Source of the DNA: Craterostigma plantagineum
Taxonomy: Eukaryota > Streptophyta > Magnoliopsida > Lamiales > Linderniaceae
Direction: 5' to 3'
NCBI GenBank assembly: GCA_027422505.1
Contig: JAPQWV010000629.1
Coordinates: 248,001-312,000, forward strand
Length of the DNA: 64,000 nt
How positions within the stretch are numbered: the stretch's first letter is position 1; each line of letters opens with the position of its first letter. Positions 58,327-64,000 of this stretch are shown piece after piece. Both the position numbers and the translations under genes were made by a program. The notes under the pieces are model-generated. The model was given only the letters and a program-made list of their open reading frames with translations, was not told the origin of the DNA and did no database searches.

Positions 58327-59325
58327 TTATTCATGAATTGGCGTGGGGGTTTTGGTTGTTGTTGTCTTGCCAGTTTTGGTCGTCTTTTGCTTGCGAGCAT
58401 TAGGTGACTTTGTATTTAGCGTCGGAAGACGTTTTCGCTTAACCGTAGGTTTAGACGAGATGGGAGAATGCAAAGGCGTCGTAGAGGAGGTTCGCTTGCT
58501 TGGTCGGAGTGTTGCGTGTTCGTGTGTTTCATATTCATGAAAGCGTGGGAGAACAAAGTCATTGCAGCAACACATAGACATAAGTTTGGTAAAAGAAAGA
58601 TAAGTTCTGGCAGCATAATTGTCTACGTCTTTAAGATATTGGGATTCATTACATAAAGAGGAAAGACGAATATAGGATGGTCTTTTCTTCTTGTCATCGA
58701 AGAGCGGGTTCTCCTTTATTTCAAACGAACTCCCTTCCAGAGACATCGAACTTACATTCCCTGTATCCATAAGAATACGAGAGTTAGTGTTTGAACATGT
58801 TTCAGCTTCAGGAGTCATCTTCGCCGTCCTCTTACATTTATATGTTTGAGAATCGGGTACTTGGATCGACGTAGAGGGTTTGTTCGTATTGTGAAATTGC
58901 TCTAGGGTAAAGATTTTGCTAAGTAGATCATCTCGCTCCTTCGCAAAGGCTTTCCGCTCTAATTCTAGGGTTCGTTCTAGTTCTGCTATGACCAGAAGTT
59001 TCTCTGGGATATAGATGCGAGAAAGCGCTTCTCGGAAAGCAGTTTCCTGTTCTTTGGTTGGGAATAGAGTCTCGATGTCCTCAGAGAGTGAAGGTTTTTT
59101 AGTCTTATAACTAGCATTCAATTCTGAGTAGTCATACGCGATTTCCGCCCAAAGAATGTTCTGTTCCCTCTTTTCTTCCGAAAGGACAACGGAGGAGGAT
59201 CTTACAAATGGCATGAGCTGTGAGGGAGTACCCTTCCTTGTTTGTATGAATGCAGTACTGTACATGTTATACCTTTTAACCATTATCGGCGTTGGGTCGC
59301 AATTGCTGGCCAGGCCGATTCCCAT
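58327..59325 (-). CDS. Copia-2 coiled-coil linker between gag and protease
   Basis: A 332-codon open segment with Glu/Lys/Leu heptads (ELERTLELERKAFAKERDDL, residues about 115-140) and a Lys/Thr-rich tail. A similar coiled coil lies before the protease in Copia-1 (48822-49938). I know no enzymatic function; it probably belongs to the gag part of the polyprotein. The apparent start is set by an upstream stop, not by a true initiation site. Confidence 0.55.
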   Translation of the reverse strand: MGIGLASNCDPTPIMVKRYNMYSTAFIQTRKGTPSQLMPFVRSSSVVLSEEKREQNILWAEIAYDYSELNASYKTKKPSLSEDIETLFPTKEQETAFREALSRIYIPEKLLVIAELERTLELERKAFAKERDDLLSKIFTLEQFHNTNKPSTSIQVPDSQTYKCKRTAKMTPEAETCSNTNSRILMDTGNVSSMSLEGSSFEIKENPLFDDKKKRPSYIRLSSLCNESQYLKDVDNYAARTYLSFTKLMSMCCCNDFVLPRFHEYETHEHATLRPSKRTSSTTPLHSPISSKPTVKRKRLPTLNTKSPNARKQKTTKTGKTTTTKTPTPIHE

Positions 59326-59616
59326 CCGGGCATCTTAGAATTCTGTTTCGGCTGGTTGGTTCAATTGGCATAAGAGACGTGCGTTTTTGTTTCTAAGGTG
59401 AAGTTGCTCTTCAAGTTCTTTCACCTTTCGGTACAGCCTAACTCTTTCCTTAGTAAGCAGTTCATATTGTGTGGCCGTCAAGAGACGAGATGTTTCACAT
59501 GAACTGATGGCCAGTGAGGTTTCCTTAACCTTAGTCTCACTTTGTTTATTCTTGTTTTGCAGACGTTTGACTAACGCTTCAGAGGCAATTAGTCGTTCGT
59601 TTGCGCAAGCGAGCTC

Positions 59617-61056
59617 TTATACTTTTATACTAAGTAAGGCATAGTTGTTTTCAAATTTTAGTTTAAGTTCATCATAGTCCCTAGCATCTACGGTGGGTTT
59701 CTTAATGGTGTGACGGTGATTAAACACATCATCGAGTTGTGAAATTCGTCCCTCAGGCTCTGCGTTGGTAGGGGTCTTAGCAGTGTTCTCACTGGTGTTG
59801 ACCATCTCCTCGTCCTCGTCATGTTCAACCAGCCTTGCCATGCAGCAATCCTCATCCTTAGGCTCCTCGTCTTCGGAAGTGATGTTCACCCACTCAGCTT
59901 CTTCGGTGAGAAGAATTTTCCCACTTTCCATTTTGTGGGTCATTCTGGCCTTACGGTCGTAGTAGCCAGAGTCCTTCACGCGTGGGGCGTGGCATTCCTT
60001 GGCAAAGTGGCCTGACTTTCCACACCGAAAGCACTTCACAGACTATTGAGGTGCGGATTCCTCCTCTTTCTTTATCGGCTTAGCTTTCTCCATAGGGGTG
60101 GGCTTTTTGGTGCCGCTAAAGGTTCTTTGACGATTGGAGGAAGATGAGGATTTTTTTCCGATCTTCTTTGAGACCATCTTTGTGAGCATTGCCAGCTGCT
60201 GCATAGATCATGATCATCTTCATCAGATTCTGTATCAGCTTCGGATCCTGAAGAGATGTCAGATACAACAGTTGGTTGCTTCCTTTTGTTCTGTTTGGCC
60301 TTAGAGGTGGAAGATCGTTCAGCAGTCTTGTTCGAGAGGAGAGCCAGCGGATCAACTCGAGTGTTGGTAGACTGTGGTTGCACGTAAGGAGCATAGGCAG
60401 ACAGGCTGTCGTAGAGAGCGTGGATGGAGGTGTTGGAGAGGTCCTTACTCCGAATCATCATCACCGTCGAATTGCCCCAAGTGGTTTGAGGCTACCAAGG
60501 AAGCGGTTGTTGATATCGAATTTGTCCCTTGAGATCTTGGCTTTCTTGAGTTCATTGATGACTTTCAAGTAACGGAGGTACGTGTCACGCAGCTCCTCTC
60601 CTTCATATGCCTGGAAGTGTTCATATTGCGAAAGACAGGCTGATTTCCTCCCCAGAGCACTCTCTGTTGTGCCTGCCATAATTTCCACGAGTTCATCCCA
60701 TATTTCCTTGGCAGTTGAGCAGCACTCGATGTGTGCGTAGACTTCGTTGCCCATAGCCTGGAAGAGGTATCCTTTGGCAGTCTCGTCGGCCTGTAGGCGA
60801 GCCTCTTCACCCTCATTAGTGGGACCTCTTGGAGTGCGGTGTTCATCCGTCGGAGGGTTTCCTTTTGGTTGAGCAGGGATGATCGTCCAGAACTGTGCCG
60901 GACCGTTGAAGATGGAGTCCAGTAAGTATTGAGAGAGTGGTGCGCCTTTGTTCCTGATGAACGTGAGGAACCTGTTTGTTCATATACTGTAATCGCCTTG
61001 TCGCAGCATCGGAGGCCTGGTGAGCCCACTGTTGAGATGTCATTTGAGATAGACAT
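59617..61056 (-). pseudogene. Copia-2 gag with zinc knuckle
   Basis: Pieces in several frames form a copia gag: MTSQQWAHQASDAATRRLQY near 61040, the gag-polypeptide core AKEIWDELVEIMAGTTESAL and YLRYLKVINELKKAKI (60754-60461), a Ser/Thr-rich stretch with DLSNTSIHALYDSL (60464-60072), and the zinc knuckle CFRCGKSGHFAKEC followed by an acidic segment (60039-59617). Frameshifts near 60840, 60465 and 60045 make it a pseudogene. Confidence 0.85.
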
Positions 61057-62518
61057 GGTTGGTGCAGTCGAATCGTCCGTGGTTTTGATCTTGTATAGAT
61101 AAGAAGGTTAGTGACGAACGAGATGAGAAATATGAATTTAACGAGTAGAGTTTGAGAAAATCGTTTAATGAATTTCTCAGAACTAAGTGAACGTGTGTGG
61201 TGGTCGAAAACAAGGGAAAATATATCTTGAAATTCGGAGTAGTTCTAGAAATTTTAAAAACGAGATTGGAAGAGTAAATTTTTTGTCAAAAGTGGTCTAG
61301 GAGGATAGGACTAAAGTGTAAAGGATCAAGACCTAAATATGTTCGAGAAAAAATTTAACACGAGAATGCGGTTTGAAAAGACGTTTCACAATGGTTCGTG
61401 ATTACAAGATAAATTACCCGAGAAATTATTGTTTGAGAAATTTCAGTGTTTGCGTGTGTTTAAGGAGAAATTCTCGGACAGAAAAACAATTCTCAGTTGA
61501 AGACTATTTTCTCAGATTAAAAATTTTGCATGTGAGAAAGTTTCTCAGTTTGAGATTTCTTAGGTTGAAAAATTTTCGTTTGGGAGGATTTTCGCGGGCT
61601 GAAGTGAGGTTTTTAGAAAGTTTCTCGGATTTGACAAGTCATGGTTTTGGAAAAATTTCTCGGTTTAAAAAAACTTTCTCAGTTGAAACTTTCTTGTTTT
61701 GACAAACTTTCTCAGTTTCAAAGATTTTTCTTTTTGCAGGTATAAAACTTTCTCGGTTTTAAAAAGTTTCTCGACTTAGAAATAATTCTCAGCTTTTGAA
61801 AATTTTCACGGCTCAGATAAATTTTCGGAATAAACTTTCTCGGTTTTACAAAAGTTTCTCGGCTTAGAAATATTTCTCAGTTTTTGAAAATTTTCGCGGC
61901 TCAGATAAATTCTCGGAATAGACTTTCTCGGGTATAAAATTTCTCGGATTTTGAAAGTGAGCAGTCGAGAAAAAATGAAGTGACACAGAGAAATTTTCGC
62001 GGTTTAGATAAATTCTTGGAATGAAATTTCTCGGATATAAAATTTCTCGGATTTGAACGACGTGACAGAAAATTTCGCGGCCAAGAACATGAAGTCACTG
62101 TTCCATTGCTGTCGCGAGTTTTACCAGAAAATCGTCCGGTTTTCACTCAAATCTCAACCAAAATCACTCAAACTTGATCCAGCACTTCAGAAATTCTTCC
62201 CTAAACACAAAGTCGACCGATTTGTGGGCTAATAACAACAAAAAATGGATCAAATCGACCAAAAACAGAAACTGGCCGAGATGACTTTTTCTGAAGATTT
62301 TGGCTTCGATCACGCTTAAAACTCGTTAAAACTGATCCAAAAGTGTTCTAAAAACATTTTAGGCATAGTATCGATCTGGGGAAAGGCACAAAAACGAAGC
62401 ATTAAAACCCCAAAACGAATCCATAATACCCGAAAGTGATTTTTTGCTCAAAACACCTTTGATCTTTCTCGGTATCGAACGAAACGGGATTCAAATCAAT
62501 GTAGATTGATCCACGTTT
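61057..62518 (-). repeat. Copia-2 leader with TTTCTCGG/TTTCGCGG repeats
   Basis: About 1.45 kb between the primer site and gag. From about 61130 to 62090 it is dominated by irregular repeats of (A/T)TTTCTCGG, TTTCTCAG and TTTTCGCGGC on the plus strand. The part near the primer site (62100-62518) is unique sequence. No ORF of note. Confidence 0.8.
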
Positions 62519-62530
62519 GCTCTGATACCA
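62519..62530 (-). other. Primer-binding site of Copia-2
   Basis: On the minus strand TGGTATCAGAGC lies two bases inside the 5' LTR. Confidence 0.95.
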
Positions 62531-62532
62531 CT

Positions 62533-62832
62533 TGTTGGTCCTGATTGCACCAAACAAGGAATCAAAGAGGCTTGGATGGGATGAAAAAGGGAGAGGTTCT
62601 CGCCTTCAAGTGTGTGTAATGTGTGAAAAGTAGGGTTAGCCTTTTGATCTTTGATTACCTTCAAAATAGTGCTGGAAAAGCCTTATATACCACATTAAAC
62701 CTAGGTATATTAAGGCCCAAACACTAAAGATTAAGCTAATTACAATCTAGTCCAAAGCCCAAGCTAAAAGGACAATTACAATAGATAACCCAAGACGTAA
62801 ACTAATGACACAATCTATTAAATATCCTAACA
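62533..62832 (-). repeat. 5' LTR of Copia-2
   Basis: A 300-bp copy of 50589-50888, followed on the outside by the second GTTGG duplication (62833-62837). Confidence 0.95.
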
Positions 62833-63165
62833 GTTGGCGACGGCCGCCAGACCGCTGGTGCTGGGCCGGGGCCGGTAGTACATCACGCCCGCCAGACGGC
62901 GTCTTTGCTCTCTCGACTGAGGAGCAGAACCGATTTGATATACTTCGGGACATGCCTGAAGTCACTAACTACATCTCCCGTACGGGCCCTAAAGCAAATG
63001 CAGCCCAAGACGGGGTGCCTTTATGTTAGCAGTGGGAGCATGGAATGTGCATGATCTTAATAAGCAAGACCATAGAAGGGCGGTGGGGGAGTTGCTGTCG
63101 CGTGAGGGGCTACGTTTGATTGGGTTGTTGGAGATGAGAGTTTTGTTATCTAATGCGGGACGAAA
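62833..63165 (+). pseudogene. L1-type LINE fragment: ORF1 end and start of the endonuclease
   Basis: After the GTTGG duplication the plus strand shows a Gly/Pro/Arg-rich stretch and then, after a stop, AVGAWNVHDLNKQDHRRAVGEL and LRLIGLLEMRV. This matches the beginning of the endonuclease/exonuclease/phosphatase domain at the N-terminus of plant L1 ORF2. It ends after about 50 codons and passes into copia RT sequence, so only the ORF1/ORF2 border is present. Confidence 0.7.
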
Positions 63166-63520
63166 TGGGTTTTCAAGAACAAGAAAAATAAGATGGAGAC
63201 GTAATCAGGAACAAAGCACGACTCGTCGCTAAAGGATACAACCCACAGAAGGGAATAGATTACGACGAGACGCATGCACCTGTTGCTCGAATGGAAGCCA
63301 TCAGAATATTCTTGGCGTACGCACTCATAAGAACTTTAAAGTCTACCAAATGGACGTAAAAATAGCCTTTCTCAATGGTGTGTTAAATGAAGAAGTACGT
63401 CGCTTAGCTAGAAGGCTTCGTCGATCACGAACATCCTGATTATGTCTATCGATTGGATAAAGCTCTTTACGGACTAAAACTAGCCCCACGTGCTTGGTAT
63501 GATGTCTTGAGTGAATTTGG
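63166..63520 (+). pseudogene. Copia-3: reverse transcriptase fragment (plus strand)
   Basis: Reading across frames gives a KNKKNK start, [55 protein letters not shown], and [19 protein letters not shown]. At least two frameshifts are needed. It is in the same orientation as the integrase fragment at 49930-50538; the hinge between them is replaced by the LINE fragment and Copia-2. It ends before the YVDD motif. Confidence 0.85.
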
Positions 63521-64000
63521 CAGTTCAGTTACTGATTCTGTGGGGATAGAGAGGGGCACAAGGAACCTGAGATACTGCAATATTAAAATAGTCCACAAGT
63601 CTACGTCTTCAGTAGGGTGATCGGATTGACAAGTACGACTTGTTTGTCAATGGGTCCAATACGGTTGTGCCAACCGTTCACTTGGGAAGTGGGAGCCCAT
63701 GACAATGATATAAGATGAATTAGGGGATTATCTGTATTTGGACAGTGGCTCGTAATCGAACGATCACATGCTTGGATTGTCCTTGATCGATCGATTGACT
63801 GTAGTAGTATGCGTGAACCTTAGACCGAAAGGGTTAACTTGGGGTTGGTCTTGAGGTCCTGACTTATCACTAGTTTGCTAGGCCCGTCTTGCCGGTGGCA
63901 TGGGTCAGCGACAAAATGCGATCTTGACTTTTCAATGCAATTGCTGGTTGAACTGCGGAGCGGAATTTACGGTCTCGATTAATTCGAGGTTAACGTCCTA
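63521..64000. other. Unassigned sequence at the window end
   Basis: About 480 bp directly after the truncated copia RT. No ORF, repeat or known motif is recognised. Confidence 0.5.

Larger units (their letters stand above)
50589..62832 (-). mobile_element. Copia-2: full-length Ty1/copia element with an extra 3' coding region
   Basis: The 12,244-bp element is flanked by GTTGG (50584-50588 and 62833-62837). LTRs are 300 bp each (50589-50888, 62533-62832), with roughly eight differences by eye. The primer site TGGTATCAGAGC is at 62519-62530 and the polypurine tract CACAAAGGGGGAGAT at 50889-50903 (minus strand). Order on the minus strand: long leader, gag, coiled coil, protease, integrase, RT, RNase H, spacer, extra ORFs. 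Pol carries several stops, so this copy is defective. The length is unusual for copia and is due to the leader and the 3.7-kb region after pol. Confidence 0.94.

Noticed and set aside
61373..61702. 109-aa plus-strand ORF
   Set aside because: Its Phe/Leu/Ser-rich content is a translation of the TTTCTCGG repeats in the Copia-2 leader.
44587..62832. Endogenous pararetrovirus or other integrated plant virus
   Set aside because: Domain order with integrase before RT, LTRs, primer sites and target duplications identify copia retrotransposons; no movement or coat protein motif is visible.
1..64000. tRNA and rRNA genes
   Set aside because: The only tRNA-like matches are the 12-base primer-binding sites; I saw no cloverleaf with A and B boxes and no rRNA sequence.

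Overview
The window is nuclear DNA of a flowering plant. It holds a spliced plant-type LPA1 (low phytic acid 1) gene, Ty3/gypsy chromovirus and Ty1/copia retrotransposons with tRNA-iMet-type primer sites, a hAT (Ac-like) transposase relic and part of an L1-type LINE. I cannot name the species; a eudicot, possibly Lamiales, is only an impression. About 85% of the window is transposon-derived and many elements are nested.

Layout. 1-2833: a degenerate minus-strand coiled-coil ORF, then a plus-strand hydrophilic ORF. 2834-12026: a young non-autonomous gypsy element with about 3.5-kb LTRs, a gag gene and no pol, inserted into that ORF (target duplication GTGGC). 12027-13453: the rest of the interrupted ORF, a copia-type polypurine tract and a 991-bp copia LTR. 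13650-14464: first exons of an unidentified, probably plastid-targeted gene cut short by the copia element. 14580-16900: intergenic DNA with small foldback elements. 16980-21235: the LPA1-type P-loop NTPase gene, seven exons, minus strand, intact. 21872-24053: hAT relic. 24000-28100: scrambled gypsy fragments. 28307-38690: a complete Tekay-like chromovirus on the minus strand with one 1488-aa gag-pol ORF, nearly identical 2.86-kb LTRs and target duplication AACAG, inserted into an older related LTR (28107-28306 and 38691-39540). 39635-42932: 3' end of an Athila/Tat-like gypsy element whose LTR carries a 72-bp palindromic tandem repeat. 44587-49938: a decayed copia copy (minus), joined head-to-head at a 24-bp palindrome to a plus-strand copia fragment. 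50589-62832: a 12.2-kb copia element (minus; 300-bp LTRs, target duplication GTTGG) with a long extra coding region after pol, nested in a LINE fragment that itself sits in the plus-strand copia fragment.

How the parts relate. The gag-only element at 2834-12026 and the gag-pol element at 28307-38690 share LTR termini, gag type and LTR arrays of the short motif ATGTCGA, so a parasite/helper relation is a reasonable inference. The copia elements show repeated nesting, inversion and loss of coding ability. LPA1 is the only convincingly functional host gene here; the partial gene at 13650-14464 looks disrupted or has an intron enlarged by transposons.
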